DNA of 56,764 nucleotides, from positions 67,167 through 123,930 of the forward strand of contig DCRR01000024.1 in assembly GCA_002325245.1 (NCBI GenBank). Reading direction: 5' to 3'. Source of the stretch: Microbacteriaceae bacterium UBA1487 (lineage in GTDB: Bacteria > Actinomycetota > Actinomycetes > Actinomycetales > Microbacteriaceae). The position numbers were made by a program, and so were the translations under genes. The first letter of the stretch is position 1. The number at the start of each line of letters is the position of its first letter. The notes beneath the pieces are model-generated. The model was not told the DNA's origin. It saw only the letters and a list, made by a program, of their open reading frames with translations, and made no database searches. Below, one piece after another: positions 36,176-44,796 of this stretch.

Positions 36176-36762
36176 CGACCGACCTCTCGGTACCAGGTCT
36201 GGCAGGTGTCCCACGATGGAAGCCATCCCTGCTCGCCTGCCTCCGCGAGCGTGGGGGCGCCCTCGTCCTTGGGTGACATTTTCGCGCCGGCGGGCACCGG
36301 AAGACCGATCGCAGCGTCGAGGGGTGAAATCGTGCGGTCGTGGGCGGGCTTGTAGACGTCCGTCGTCAAGTACGCGACCGTCGCGTCGGTCCTCGCCCAA
36401 AACGCGTGCCCGATACCTTCCGGCAAGAACACGGCGCTGCGCCGTTCGGTGTCGAGCTCGACCGCATCCCAGACGCCGAAGGTCGGCGAGCCGACCCGGA
36501 GGTCGACGACGTAGTCGGTCACGTGTCCGCTCATCGCGACAACGTACTTGCCCTGGCCGGGAGGCACGTCAGAGAAGTGGATGCCGCGAACGACGCCCGC
36601 GACCGACACCGAGAGATTCGCTTGTTGCAGATCGAACCTGCGACCGGTCGCCGACTGCAGTTCATCGGCCCGAAACCACTCGAGGAATTCGCCGCGCTCA
36701 TCCCGGTGATGGAGAGGCACGAACTCCAGGCAATCAGGAACGTTCAGGGCACGGATCTCCAC
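36172..36762 (-). CDS. rmlC: dTDP-4-dehydrorhamnose 3,5-epimerase
   Basis: Third step of the dTDP-rhamnose pathway. HRDERGEFLEWFRADEL, QQANLSVSVAGVVRGIHFSD (catalytic His), GKYVVAMSGHVTDYVVDLRV, FLPEGIGHAFWARTDATVAY and TTDVYKPAHD are the RmlC blocks. 196 aa is normal. GTG start 6 nt after a TAGACT hexamer, predicting a leaderless mRNA; promoter and start lie in one arm of the 20-bp inverted repeat shared with rmlB. Coupled to rmlA by ATGA. Confidence 0.95.
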   Translation of the reverse strand: MEIRALNVPDCLEFVPLHHRDERGEFLEWFRADELQSATGRRFDLQQANLSVSVAGVVRGIHFSDVPPGQGKYVVAMSGHVTDYVVDLRVGSPTFGVWDAVELDTERRSAVFLPEGIGHAFWARTDATVAYLTTDVYKPAHDRTISPLDAAIGLPVPAGAKMSPKDEGAPTLAEAGEQGWLPSWDTCQTWYREVGR

Positions 36763-36768
36763 GACGTG

Positions 36769-36774
36769 AGTCTA
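36769..36774 (-). promoter_or_regulatory. Leaderless -10 box of rmlC
   Basis: TAGACT on the minus strand, 6 nt before GTG 36762. No -35 box of consensus type at 17-18 bp. Confidence 0.55.
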
Positions 36775-36822
36775 GCGAGCCGCTCCGGTCGCCCGTACGG
36801 CAGGCTCCGAGCGCGGCCTCGC

Positions 36823-36828
36823 TAGACT
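36823..36828 (+). promoter_or_regulatory. Leaderless -10 box of rmlB
   Basis: TAGACT, 6 nt before GTG 36835; mirror image of the rmlC promoter. Confidence 0.55.
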
Positions 36829-36834
36829 CACGTC

Positions 36835-37821
36835 GTGCGAATTCTTGTCACCGGCGGTGCCGGATTCATCGGCTCGAACTTCGTTCGCCGCACGCTGGAA
36901 GGCGCCTATCCGGATTTCGCGGACGCCGACGTCGTGGTGTACGACGCGCTCACCTACTCGGGCAACCTGGCCAATCTGGCGCCGGTCGCCGAGAACCCCC
37001 GCTACCGGTTCGTTCACGCCGATATCCGCGACGCGAGCGCTCTGGATCGCGAGTTACCGCACGTCGACGTCGTCGTCCACTTCGCCGCCGAGTCTCACGT
37101 CGATCGGTCGGTGCTGGATGCTGGCCCGTTCGTCTCGACGAACGTCGTCGGCACGCAGACCCTGTTGGATGCCGCCGTCCGGCACGGCGTCCGGAAGGTC
37201 GTCCACGTCTCGACCGACGAGGTGTACGGCTCGATCGCCGAGGGGTCGTGGACGGAAGATCATCTCCTGGAGCCGAATTCGCCGTATGCGGCGAGCAAGG
37301 CTGGCAGCGATCTGCTCGCGCGCTCCTACGTGCGAACGCACGGTCTCGACGTCTCGATCACCCGCTGCTCGAACAACTACGGGCCGTACCACTTTCCCGA
37401 GAAGGTCATCCCGCTGTTCGTGACGCGTCTGCTCGACGGCGGGCGCGTTCCGCTGTACGGCGACGGCTCGAACGTGCGGGATTGGCTGCACGTCGACGAC
37501 CACTGCCGCGGCATCGCGCTCGTGCTGGCGACGGGGCGCGCTGGTGAGATCTACAACATCGGCGGTGGCACCGAGCTGACCAACCGCGAGCTCACGGAGC
37601 TGCTGCTGGATGCCACCGGTCGCGGTTGGGACGCCGTCGACCATGTCGCCGACCGCAAGGGCCACGACCTGCGCTACAGCGTCGACATCACCAAGATCAG
37701 CACTGAATTGGGCTACCAGCCGGAGGTCCCGTTCCAACGCGGCCTCGCCGAGGTGGTCGACTGGTACCGAACCCGGCGCGACTGGTGGGAGCCGCTGCTC
37801 GAGCGCGCCGGTCTCGCATGA
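36835..37821 (+). CDS. rmlB: dTDP-glucose 4,6-dehydratase
   Basis: Second step of dTDP-rhamnose synthesis. NAD-binding RILVTGGAGFIGSNFVRRTL, HFAAESHVDRSVLDAGPFV, STDEVYGSIAEGSWTEDHLL (Thr-Asp-Glu catalytic residues), NSPYAASKAGSDLLARSYVR (YxxxK), TRCSNNYGPYHFPEKVIPLF and RDWLHVDDHCRGI are exact RmlB blocks. 328 aa. GTG start in the inverted-repeat arm; the stop overlaps rmlD as ATGA. Confidence 0.97.
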   Translation: MRILVTGGAGFIGSNFVRRTLEGAYPDFADADVVVYDALTYSGNLANLAPVAENPRYRFVHADIRDASALDRELPHVDVVVHFAAESHVDRSVLDAGPFVSTNVVGTQTLLDAAVRHGVRKVVHVSTDEVYGSIAEGSWTEDHLLEPNSPYAASKAGSDLLARSYVRTHGLDVSITRCSNNYGPYHFPEKVIPLFVTRLLDGGRVPLYGDGSNVRDWLHVDDHCRGIALVLATGRAGEIYNIGGGTELTNRELTELLLDATGRGWDAVDHVADRKGHDLRYSVDITKISTELGYQPEVPFQRGLAEVVDWYRTRRDWWEPLLERAGLA

Positions 37822-38681
37822 CCGTTCGATCCGACGCCCGCTGGCTCGTCACCGGTGCCCACGGCCTGCTCGGGCGTGAGCTGGTCGCCGCGCTCGCCGG
37901 GCGCCAGGTGACCGCGCGCGGCCGCTCCGAGCTGGACATCACCGACCCCGACGCGATCGCCGACGCGATCTCCGGCGCCGACGTCGTCCTGAACGCGGCC
38001 GCGTACACGGCCGTCGATGCGGCCGAATACGATGAAGACGGCGCGTTCGCCGCCAACGCGCTCGGCGCCGAGAACGTGGCCCGCGCTGCCGCGCTGCGCG
38101 GCGCCCGACTCGTCCATGTGTCGACGGACTACGTCTTCGACGGTCGCGCGACGAGCGCCTACCGCGCCGACGCGCCGCCGAGTCCGATCAACGCCTACGG
38201 CCGAACCAAGGCCGAGGGCGAGCGCCGGGTGATGGCCGCCAGCGACGGCCGCGCCTCGATCGTCCGAACCGCCTGGCTGTACGGCGGCCCCGGCGACTTC
38301 CCGCACGCGGTGCTCGCCGCGGCACGCACCGGACGGCCGCTCCGCGGAGCCGACGACCAGATCGGACAGCCGACGTGGGCGCGCGACCTGGCGAAGCGCA
38401 TCGTCGAACTGGCGGATCGCCCGGTCCCCGGCGGGATCTACCACGGCACCAACTCGGGCCAGACGAGCCGACGCGAGTTCATGCGGGCCATCCTCGAAGA
38501 TGCGGGGCTCGGACACCTCCCCGTGGAATCGGCGCGAGCGATCGACTTCGCGATGCCGGCGGCGCGCCCCGCGTGGTCGGTGCTGGACCATGCCTCGTGG
38601 GATGCCGCCGGACTGACTCCGATGCGAGGCTGGCGCGAGGCGCTTGGCGACGCCGCGCGGGCACAGGGATGGGCCGCATGA
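37818..38681 (+). CDS. rmlD: dTDP-4-dehydrorhamnose reductase
   Basis: Last step, NAD(P)H reduction to dTDP-L-rhamnose. RWLVTGAHGLLGRELVAALA, NAAAYTAVDAAEYDEDGAFA, VHVSTDYVFDGRATSAYRAD, INAYGRTKAEGERRV (YxxxK), RTAWLYGGPGDFPHAVLAAA. ATG 37818 overlaps the rmlB stop (ATGA); 287 aa is typical. In M. tuberculosis rmlD lies next to wbbL and near an LCP gene; here a GT4 and the LCP gene follow. Confidence 0.95.
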   Translation: MTVRSDARWLVTGAHGLLGRELVAALAGRQVTARGRSELDITDPDAIADAISGADVVLNAAAYTAVDAAEYDEDGAFAANALGAENVARAAALRGARLVHVSTDYVFDGRATSAYRADAPPSPINAYGRTKAEGERRVMAASDGRASIVRTAWLYGGPGDFPHAVLAAARTGRPLRGADDQIGQPTWARDLAKRIVELADRPVPGGIYHGTNSGQTSRREFMRAILEDAGLGHLPVESARAIDFAMPAARPAWSVLDHASWDAAGLTPMRGWREALGDAARAQGWAA

Positions 38682-39814
38682 GCGAACTCCGGGTGATCGT
38701 CGACCAGCTCGTGGCACCGGTGCCGGGCGGCATCGGGCGCTACACCGCTGAGCTCGCACGCGGCCTCGTGGACACCGCGCCGGCTGGCTGGGAGGTGACG
38801 GGTGTGGTCTCCGCCTCGCCCGAGGCCGACCGCGCGCGCATCCGATCGACGATCCCCGGGCTGGCTCGCCTCGACACGACCGCGCTGGCCCGGCGCGAGC
38901 TGTCGCTGGCCTGGTCGCTCGGCCTCGCGCGTCCCCACTGGAGCGGCGCCGTCCACGCTCCGAGCCTGCTCGCCCCGATCTTCCGCTCCGGCCACCGGAA
39001 CTCTCCCGGCGCTCGGCTCGCCGTGACCATCCACGACGCCGTGCCCTGGACCCACCCGGAGACGCTGACCCCGCACGGCGTCCGCTGGCACCGGGCCATG
39101 GCGAGGCGGGCCGAGCGCTTCGCCGACGCCATCATCGTCGACACCCATGCCGTCGCGCGGGAGCTGTCGGCGCACTTCGAATTCGGAGACCGGGTCCGCG
39201 TCATCGGCGCTGCCGTCGGAAGCGACCTGGGGTTGCCCGACGACGAGGAGAGCCGCGCCGCGGCGCTTGAGCTGCCGGAGCGCTACCTGCTCGCCGTCGG
39301 CAGCCTCGAGCCGCGCAAGGCACTTGATCAGCTCATTCGCTCGCTCGCCGACACGCCCGACGACGTTCCGCTCTTGGTCGTCGGCGCGGGCGGCTGGGGC
39401 GGAGTCGACATCGGCGCGCTCATCGCCGAGGCGGGCCTGGCGCCGGGGCGGGTCCGCACGCTCGGCCGGCTCGACGACGCCGACCTGGCCGTGGTGCTGT
39501 CGCGGGCGAGCGTCTTCGTCTTTCCGAGTGTGGCGGAAGGCTTCGGCCTTCCCGTGCTCGAAGCGTTCACGCTCGGCACGCCCGTCGTGCATTCGGATGC
39601 GCCCGCCGTCTCGGAGGTCGCTGGCGGCGCCGGGCTCGAAGTCGCGCGCGCCGACCCTGCGCACTATCCGCGACGCCTCGCCGAGGCGATCCGCTCGGTG
39701 CTCGAGGACCCCGCGCTCGCAGAGCGTCTCACGATCCGTGGCCGGGAGCGCGTCTCGGCATACAGCTGGCGCGACTCCGCCGAGCAGGTCTGGCGACTCC
39801 ACTCAGAACTCTGA
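38678..39814 (+). CDS. GT4 glycosyltransferase after rmlD, 378 aa
   Basis: ATG in the ATGA overlap with rmlD. GT-B blocks: RVIVDQLVAPVPGGIGRYTA, VTIHDAVPWTHPETLTPHGV, LLAVGSLEPRKALDQLIRSL, TLGRLDDADLAVVLSRASVF and FPSVAEGFGLPVLEAFTLGT (Ex7E). Position behind rmlBD suggests transfer of rhamnose, or mannose onto rhamnose, but the fold does not reveal the donor. A 5-bp hairpin (CTGAG-ccgt-CTCAG, 39811-39824) spans the convergent stops with the LCP gene. Confidence 0.87.
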   Translation: MSELRVIVDQLVAPVPGGIGRYTAELARGLVDTAPAGWEVTGVVSASPEADRARIRSTIPGLARLDTTALARRELSLAWSLGLARPHWSGAVHAPSLLAPIFRSGHRNSPGARLAVTIHDAVPWTHPETLTPHGVRWHRAMARRAERFADAIIVDTHAVARELSAHFEFGDRVRVIGAAVGSDLGLPDDEESRAAALELPERYLLAVGSLEPRKALDQLIRSLADTPDDVPLLVVGAGGWGGVDIGALIAEAGLAPGRVRTLGRLDDADLAVVLSRASVFVFPSVAEGFGLPVLEAFTLGTPVVHSDAPAVSEVAGGAGLEVARADPAHYPRRLAEAIRSVLEDPALAERLTIRGRERVSAYSWRDSAEQVWRLHSEL

Positions 39815-39820
39815 GCCGTC

Positions 39821-41179
39821 TCAGGGCACCGGCGTGGGACTCGGCGTCACCGCCGTCGTGAGTTCGTCGACGACCGCGCGAATCGCGTCGAAGTCGGGCT
39901 GCCACGTCTCCACCTCGGGCGGCACGAAGTCGTAGGTGACCAGGTCGAACTCCCGCGCGTCCAACGCCAGCTCCGCGAAGTGGGCGAGCATGGTGCCGGG
40001 GATGTCGGTCGTGACGAGCGCGGCGCCCGCCGCCGCCAACTCGTTGAAGCGCAGCAGCACGTTGGCGGGCTCAATCTGCTCGAGAACCGCCGCCTGGACC
40101 TCGCGCTGGCGCTGCATCCGGTCGTAGTCGTCGGTCGAGTGCCTCGACCGGGCATACCACAGGGCGGTGTAGCCGTCCATGTGCTGCAGGCCGACCTCGA
40201 TCCACCCCTCGACCCCGAACAGCGAGCCGTCCTCGTTGAGGCCGCCCTCGATCGGAAGTCGCTCCTGCACGTCGATGTCGATGCCGCCGAGGGCGTCGAT
40301 CAGGTTCTCAAAAGCCGCCATGTCGACGAGGACGTAGTACTGCAGCTCCAGTCCCAGGACGCCCGACACCGCGTCGCGCATCGCCTCGATCCCGGGGCTG
40401 CTGCCGGACTCCTCCGCCTCCGGATAGAGATCAGCGTGCTCTTCGCCGTAGGTGTAGAGATAGCTGATGAGGCACTCGCTCCCGCACGAGTAGCCATCGG
40501 GAAAGACGTCGGCCAGGGGCGAGTCCGCCGGGAACGGCACGTCTTCGAGGTTGCGCGGCACACCGAAGATGACCGAGCGCCCGGTCGCTGCCTCGATGCT
40601 CACGACCGAGATCGAGTCCGGGCGCAGACCGAGGCGGTCGGCACCCGCGTCACCGCCGAGAAGGAGGATGTTGTACCGGCCGTCGATCGGTTCGGCGATC
40701 ATGGTGCCGCCGCCGAAGACGGTGCTGAGCACACCGAGGGCCGAGACGCCGCTGGCGGCGCCGTAGCTCGCACTGCCGGTCGCGACCACGAGTCCGGCGA
40801 CGGCCAGGAGCGCGACCGGCGCGCGGGCCGATGGCGCCACACGGACGATGCGCACCAGGCGCAGCGTGTCCAGGGTCACGACGACCCAGAGCAGGGCGTA
40901 GAAGATCAGGGTGGACACGCCGACCGCGAGCACGATCGGCTGGGTGAGAAACGCCAGCAGCCAGCCGCGCTGGACGAGAGCGAGCACCAGCACCGCGACA
41001 ACGAGCACCCAGCCGACGAACGTCGCCCCGAGCGCGAAACGGCCGAGCCGTCGACTGCCCGCGAGCACCTGCGCCGAGCCGGGCACGAGCAGATTCAGCC
41101 CGACGAGCCACCACGCGCGACGCGTCATGACCTCCGGAGAACGAACATCCGGATTCCGGACGGGGCTGGTGCTGGTCAC
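39821..41179 (-). CDS. LytR-CpsA-Psr (LCP) family wall-polymer ligase, 452 aa
   Basis: Transfers lipid-linked glycan to peptidoglycan outside the membrane. Four N-terminal membrane segments (for example WWLVGLNLLVPGSAQVLAGS, LVVAVLVLALVQRG) are followed by the LCP domain: NILLLGGDAGADRLGLRPDS (conserved Asp and Arg), IFGVPRNLEDVPFPADSPL, YYVLVDMAAFENLIDALGGI, DGYTALWYARSRHSTDDYDR (ARxR). The start is uncertain: GTG 41179, just past the purE stop, is used because the residues up to ATG 41128 look conserved; ATG 41128 has GGAGG but only 2 nt spacing. Confidence 0.9.
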   Translation of the reverse strand: MTSTSPVRNPDVRSPEVMTRRAWWLVGLNLLVPGSAQVLAGSRRLGRFALGATFVGWVLVVAVLVLALVQRGWLLAFLTQPIVLAVGVSTLIFYALLWVVVTLDTLRLVRIVRVAPSARAPVALLAVAGLVVATGSASYGAASGVSALGVLSTVFGGGTMIAEPIDGRYNILLLGGDAGADRLGLRPDSISVVSIEAATGRSVIFGVPRNLEDVPFPADSPLADVFPDGYSCGSECLISYLYTYGEEHADLYPEAEESGSSPGIEAMRDAVSGVLGLELQYYVLVDMAAFENLIDALGGIDIDVQERLPIEGGLNEDGSLFGVEGWIEVGLQHMDGYTALWYARSRHSTDDYDRMQRQREVQAAVLEQIEPANVLLRFNELAAAGAALVTTDIPGTMLAHFAELALDAREFDLVTYDFVPPEVETWQPDFDAIRAVVDELTTAVTPSPTPVP

Positions 41180-41192
41180 GCCGGAGTCCGCG

Positions 41193-41702
41193 TCACAGCT
41201 CGCGCTGGAGCTTCGCGTTCTTCTCGGCGACCAGGGTTTCCAGGCTCGCGGCGTACTCGGCGAGTCGGGCCTCAAGCGCCGGATCGGTGGCGCCGAGCAT
41301 GCGGGCCGCGAGCAGCCCGGCGTTGCGCGCGCCCCCGATCGACACGGTCGCGACCGGAATCCCGGCGGGCATCTGCACGATCGACAGCAGCGAATCGAGA
41401 CCGTCGAGCTTCGCGAGCGGCACGGGAACGCCGATCACCGGAAGCGTCGTCACCGAGGCGAGCATGCCGGGCAGATGCGCGGCTCCGCCGGCGCCGGCGA
41501 TGATCGCCCGCAGGCCGCGACCGGCCGCCTGCGTTCCGAACTCGATCATCCGGTGCGGCGTGCGATGGGCCGAGACGACCTCGACCTCGTGCGGGATGTC
41601 GAACTCGGCGAGCGCCGCGGCGGCGTCCCTCATCACGTTCCAGTCCGAATCGGACCCCATGACGACGGCAACGAGCGGCTTGACTTCAGGCACGTCGCCC
41701 AT
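41193..41702 (-). CDS. purE: N5-carboxyaminoimidazole ribonucleotide mutase
   Basis: Class I PurE in purine synthesis, acting after PurK. VAVVMGSDSDWNVMRDAAAA, EVEVVSAHRTPHRMIEFGTQ (catalytic His region), IIAGAGGAAHLPGMLASVTT and PVIGVPVPLAKLDGLDSLLS are diagnostic; 169 aa is normal. Eight bases behind purK, same strand, one operon. The pair joins purK, GtrA, PH-domain protein and birA in a conserved actinobacterial order. Confidence 0.97.
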   Translation of the reverse strand: MGDVPEVKPLVAVVMGSDSDWNVMRDAAAALAEFDIPHEVEVVSAHRTPHRMIEFGTQAAGRGLRAIIAGAGGAAHLPGMLASVTTLPVIGVPVPLAKLDGLDSLLSIVQMPAGIPVATVSIGGARNAGLLAARMLGATDPALEARLAEYAASLETLVAEKNAKLQREL

Positions 41703-41710
41703 GCTACGAC

Positions 41711-42841
41711 TCAGCCCTCGAAGAACCCTGCCGCGGCGCGCGCACGCGCGCGGACGGCCTCCAGGTCGTCACCGACCGCGGTCACGTGCCCGACCTTGCG
41801 ACCGGGGCGCGACGGCTTGCCGTAGGAGTGGAACTTGACGCCCGGCTCGGCGGCGAGCGCGCCCGCGTAGCGCTCCGGCATCGACGCGCCCACGGGCCCC
41901 CCGAGCACGTTCACCATGACGCTCCACGCCGCGTGCGGCGTCGTCGCGCCCAGCGGCAGATCGAGCACCGCACGCAGGTGCTGCTCGAACTGGCTCGTCA
42001 CGCAGCCGTCGATCGTCCAATGGCCGGTGTTGTGCGGGCGCATCGCGAGCTCGTTGACCAGCAGTCGCCCGTCGGCGGTCTCGAACAGCTCCACCGCGAG
42101 CACGCCCGTCACGCCGAGACCGGTCGCGATCGACTCCGCGAGCGCCGCGGCCTCGGCGACGAGCTCGACCGAGGCCCCCGGCGCGGGCGCCGTGACCTCG
42201 GCGCACACGCCATCGCGCTGCACGGTCTCCACCAGCGGCCACGCCGCGAGCTCACCGCTCGGGCGACGCGCCACCAACTGTGCGAGCTCGCGTCGGAAAT
42301 CGACGAGCTCCTCCACCAGCAGGGCTCCCCCGGAGGCGTGCTCGTCGACAACCGCGAACCAGTCGGCGACCGCGTCCGCGCTGCGCACCACCCGCACGCC
42401 CTTGCCGTCATAGCCGCCGCGCGGCGTCTTCACGACCGCGGCACCGCCGTGCGCCGCCAGGAAGTCGGCCAGCTCCGCCTCATCGTGCACGGCCGCCCAG
42501 TCGGGAACCGGGGCGCCCAGCTGGGTCAGTCGCTCGCGCATCCACAGCTTGTCCTGCGCGACCGCGAGCGGCTCGGGGCCCGGATGCACCGAGACGCCGC
42601 GCTCCCCCAGTTCGGTCAGCACGGGCTGCGGAACATGCTCGTGATCGAAGGTGACGACATCGACATCGGAGGCGAAGCTCAGCACCGTCGCGGCATCCCG
42701 ATAGTCGCCGACCGCCGTCGCGGCGATCTCGGCCGACATCCCCTCGGCCTCAGCCAGCACGCGGATCTCGATCCCCAATGCGACCGCCGGGGGCACCATC
42801 ATGCGTGCCAACTGCCCGCCGCCGATCACGCCGACTCTCAC
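41711..42841 (-). CDS. purK: 5-(carboxyamino)imidazole ribonucleotide synthase
   Basis: ATP-grasp enzyme making N5-CAIR. RVGVIGGGQLARMMVPPAVA, TFDHEHVPQPVL, QDKLWMRERLTQLGAPVPDW, AAVVKTPRGGYDGKGVRVV, LVEELVDFRRELAQLVARRP, LLVNELAMRPHNTGHWTIDG and TSQFEQHLRAVLDLPLG are the expected blocks. GTG start with GGAGGTTG ahead; 376 aa. Confidence 0.96.
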   Translation of the reverse strand: MRVGVIGGGQLARMMVPPAVALGIEIRVLAEAEGMSAEIAATAVGDYRDAATVLSFASDVDVVTFDHEHVPQPVLTELGERGVSVHPGPEPLAVAQDKLWMRERLTQLGAPVPDWAAVHDEAELADFLAAHGGAAVVKTPRGGYDGKGVRVVRSADAVADWFAVVDEHASGGALLVEELVDFRRELAQLVARRPSGELAAWPLVETVQRDGVCAEVTAPAPGASVELVAEAAALAESIATGLGVTGVLAVELFETADGRLLVNELAMRPHNTGHWTIDGCVTSQFEQHLRAVLDLPLGATTPHAAWSVMVNVLGGPVGASMPERYAGALAAEPGVKFHSYGKPSRPGRKVGHVTAVGDDLEAVRARARAAAGFFEG

Positions 42842-42876
42842 CGATCAACCTCCAGGATCGCCCCACGCAGTCCGGT

Positions 42877-42882
42877 TAGACT
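42877..42882 (+). promoter_or_regulatory. -10 box for the GtrA gene
   Basis: TAGACT, about 60 nt before the GTG at 42943, with GAGG in the leader. Confidence 0.35.
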
Positions 42883-42894
42883 GCCGCCTCTACG

Positions 42895-42900
42895 ACCCTA
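42895..42900 (-). promoter_or_regulatory. -10 box for purK-purE
   Basis: TAGGGT on the minus strand; leader of about 47 nt to GTG 42841 containing GGAGGTTG. The two divergent -10 boxes lie only 12 bp apart. Confidence 0.35.
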
Positions 42901-42942
42901 GTTGCCCGCATCGGGCGCGAACCCCGAAGCGAGGCAAGCCGC

Positions 42943-43536
42943 GTGCGAAAGCTGTTCGGGCAGTTCACGCGCTTCGGCCTCGTCGGGGCCATCGGGCTCG
43001 TGATCGACATCGGCATCTTCAACCTGCTGCGCCTCACGATCCTGAGCCCCGACGAACTCCACGAAGGGCCCGTGATCGCCAAGGTCATCTCGACGACGGT
43101 CGCGATCGCCGCGAACTGGATCGGCAATCGGCTCTGGACCTTCCGTGAGCACCGCGGTCGGCAGCTCGTGCGCGAGGGCGTCGAGTTCGCGCTCGTCAGC
43201 GTCGGCGGAATGCTGATCGGCCTGGCATGCCTGTGGGTGTCGCACTACGCGCTCGGCTTCACGAGCCTGCTCGCCGACAACATCGCGAGCAACGTCGTCG
43301 GCTTGGGCCTCGGCACCGCGTTCCGCTTCGCGCTGTACCGGGCGTGGGTGTTTGCGCCGCACCGCGGCGACACCGCGCCGGCGCTATTCCCCGACGACAC
43401 CGAGAGCGCCACCAGCGGGCTCCGGGAGACGGTGTTAGGGGCGGCCGAGCCCCTGGAACGTCCAACCCGCCGCGCGCCACGCGACGGGATCGAGGCAGTT
43501 GCGGGCGTCGATCATGTGGGCCCGCGCGACGCGTGA
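42943..43536 (+). CDS. GtrA-family membrane protein with antisense-overlapping tail, 197 aa
   Basis: Four transmembrane segments with GtrA blocks: QFTRFGLVGAIGLVIDIGIF, ANWIGNRLWTFREHRGRQL, NIASNVVGLGLGTAFRFALY, RAWVF. GtrA proteins help move polyprenyl-phosphate-linked sugars across the membrane. The family normally ends near residue 145-165; here about 34 extra residues run antisense into the ugd 3' end (102 bp), and the tail is hydrophilic. GTG start with GAGG ahead. M. tuberculosis has a GtrA gene (Rv3277) in the same place. Confidence 0.85.
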   Translation: MRKLFGQFTRFGLVGAIGLVIDIGIFNLLRLTILSPDELHEGPVIAKVISTTVAIAANWIGNRLWTFREHRGRQLVREGVEFALVSVGGMLIGLACLWVSHYALGFTSLLADNIASNVVGLGLGTAFRFALYRAWVFAPHRGDTAPALFPDDTESATSGLRETVLGAAEPLERPTRRAPRDGIEAVAGVDHVGPRDA

Positions 43537-44748
43537 CCCGGCCTCGGCCGCATCCAGCTCGCGGAAGTGCCGCCACTCGGTCGCCACGATCACCAGCTCC
43601 GCATCCGCCAGGGCGTCGGTGATCTGCGGCACGTAGTTCAGCTCCGGGTGCACCCGGCGCGCCGTCTCGATCGCCTCCGGGTCGGTCGCCCGCACGTCGG
43701 CGCCGAGATCGTGCAAACGGTACGCCACATCCAGAGCGGGGGCGTCGCGCACGTCGTCCGAGTCGGGCTTGAAGGCGAGACCCAGCACCGCGATCTTGCG
43801 GCCCGTCACGTCGCCGTCGAAGGCGTTCAAGGCGAGCTCGACGACGCGGTCGCGGCGACGCATGTTGATCTCGTCGACCTCGCGCAAGAAGCCGACAGCA
43901 CGGCCGACGCCGAGCTCTTCGGCCCGCGCCGAGAACGCGCGAATGTCCTTGGGCAGGCAGCCGCCACCGAAGCCGATGCCGGCATTCAGGAAGCGACGAC
44001 CGATGCGCGCGTCGTGGCCGATCGCGTCGGCGAGCTGCGTGACATCGGCGCCGGTGACCTCGGCGATCTCGGCCATCGCGTTAATGAACGAGATCTTCGT
44101 CGCGAGGAACGCATTCGCGCTCACCTTCACCAGCTCGGCGGTCGCGAAGTCCATGACCAGACGCGGAATGCCGCTCTCGATCGCGGTCGCATAGACCTCA
44201 TCGAGCTGGGCGACCGCGGAGGCCCCCTCGTCACCGGGGCGGACGCCGTACACCAGGCGGTCGGGGCGCAGCGTGTCCTCGACCGCGAAGCCTTCGCGCA
44301 AGAACTCGGGGTTCCAGGCGAGGGCCGCGTGCGGCGCCTTCTCGCGCACGATCGCGTCCAAACGCGCCGCGGTGCCGACCGGCACCGTCGACTTGCCGGC
44401 GATCAGCGCGCCCTCGGCCAGGTGCGGAAGCACCGACTCGAACGCCGCGTCGACATACGCGAGGTTCGCGCCGTGACCGTCGGCGCGCTGCGGGGTGCCG
44501 ACCGCGAGGAAGTGCACCTCGGCATCGGCGATGACCGCAAAGTCGGTCGAGAACGCCAAGCGGCCCGACGCGAGCTGCTCGCGCAGCAGCTCGTCGAACC
44601 CGGGCTCGTAGAACGGCACCCGGCCGCTCGCGAGCATCTCGATCTTCTGGGCGTCGACATCCACGCCGACGACCGTGTGACCGAGCGACGCCATGCTGGC
44701 CGCGTGAACCGCGCCGAGATAACCGCATCCAATAACCGAAAGCTTCAC
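43435..44748 (-). CDS. ugd: UDP-glucose 6-dehydrogenase
   Basis: Oxidises UDP-glucose to UDP-glucuronate with NAD. KLSVIGCGYLGAVHAASMAS, FLAVGTPQRADGHGANLAYV, STVPVGTAARLDAIV, WNPEFLREGFAVEDTLRPDR, KVSANAFLATKISFINAMAE, GIGFGGGCLPKDIRAFSARA (catalytic Cys) and VLGLAFKPDSDDVRDAPALD are all present. 437 aa. The product could feed the UXS-like enzyme (11167-12138) or be used directly. GTG start; no clear ribosome binding site. Its last 102 bases are opposite the GtrA tail. Confidence 0.94.
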   Translation of the reverse strand: MKLSVIGCGYLGAVHAASMASLGHTVVGVDVDAQKIEMLASGRVPFYEPGFDELLREQLASGRLAFSTDFAVIADAEVHFLAVGTPQRADGHGANLAYVDAAFESVLPHLAEGALIAGKSTVPVGTAARLDAIVREKAPHAALAWNPEFLREGFAVEDTLRPDRLVYGVRPGDEGASAVAQLDEVYATAIESGIPRLVMDFATAELVKVSANAFLATKISFINAMAEIAEVTGADVTQLADAIGHDARIGRRFLNAGIGFGGGCLPKDIRAFSARAEELGVGRAVGFLREVDEINMRRRDRVVELALNAFDGDVTGRKIAVLGLAFKPDSDDVRDAPALDVAYRLHDLGADVRATDPEAIETARRVHPELNYVPQITDALADAELVIVATEWRHFRELDAAEAGSRVARAHMIDARNCLDPVAWRAAGWTFQGLGRP

Positions 44749-44796
44749 AATGCCCCATTCTGCCCGAGTGTCCGGGCCGCGCTGACCGGCCGGATC

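Larger units (their letters stand above)
36760..36837. repeat. Perfect 20-bp inverted repeat carrying the divergent rmlC and rmlB promoters and starts
   Basis: Positions 36760-36779 and 36818-36837 are exact reverse complements separated by 38 bp. Each arm reads CTCGC-TAGACT-CACGTC-GTG toward its own gene, so both genes share the same -10 hexamer, the same six following bases and the same GTG start codon. A hairpin or cruciform, a shared operator, or a copied promoter would all explain it. Confidence 0.85.
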
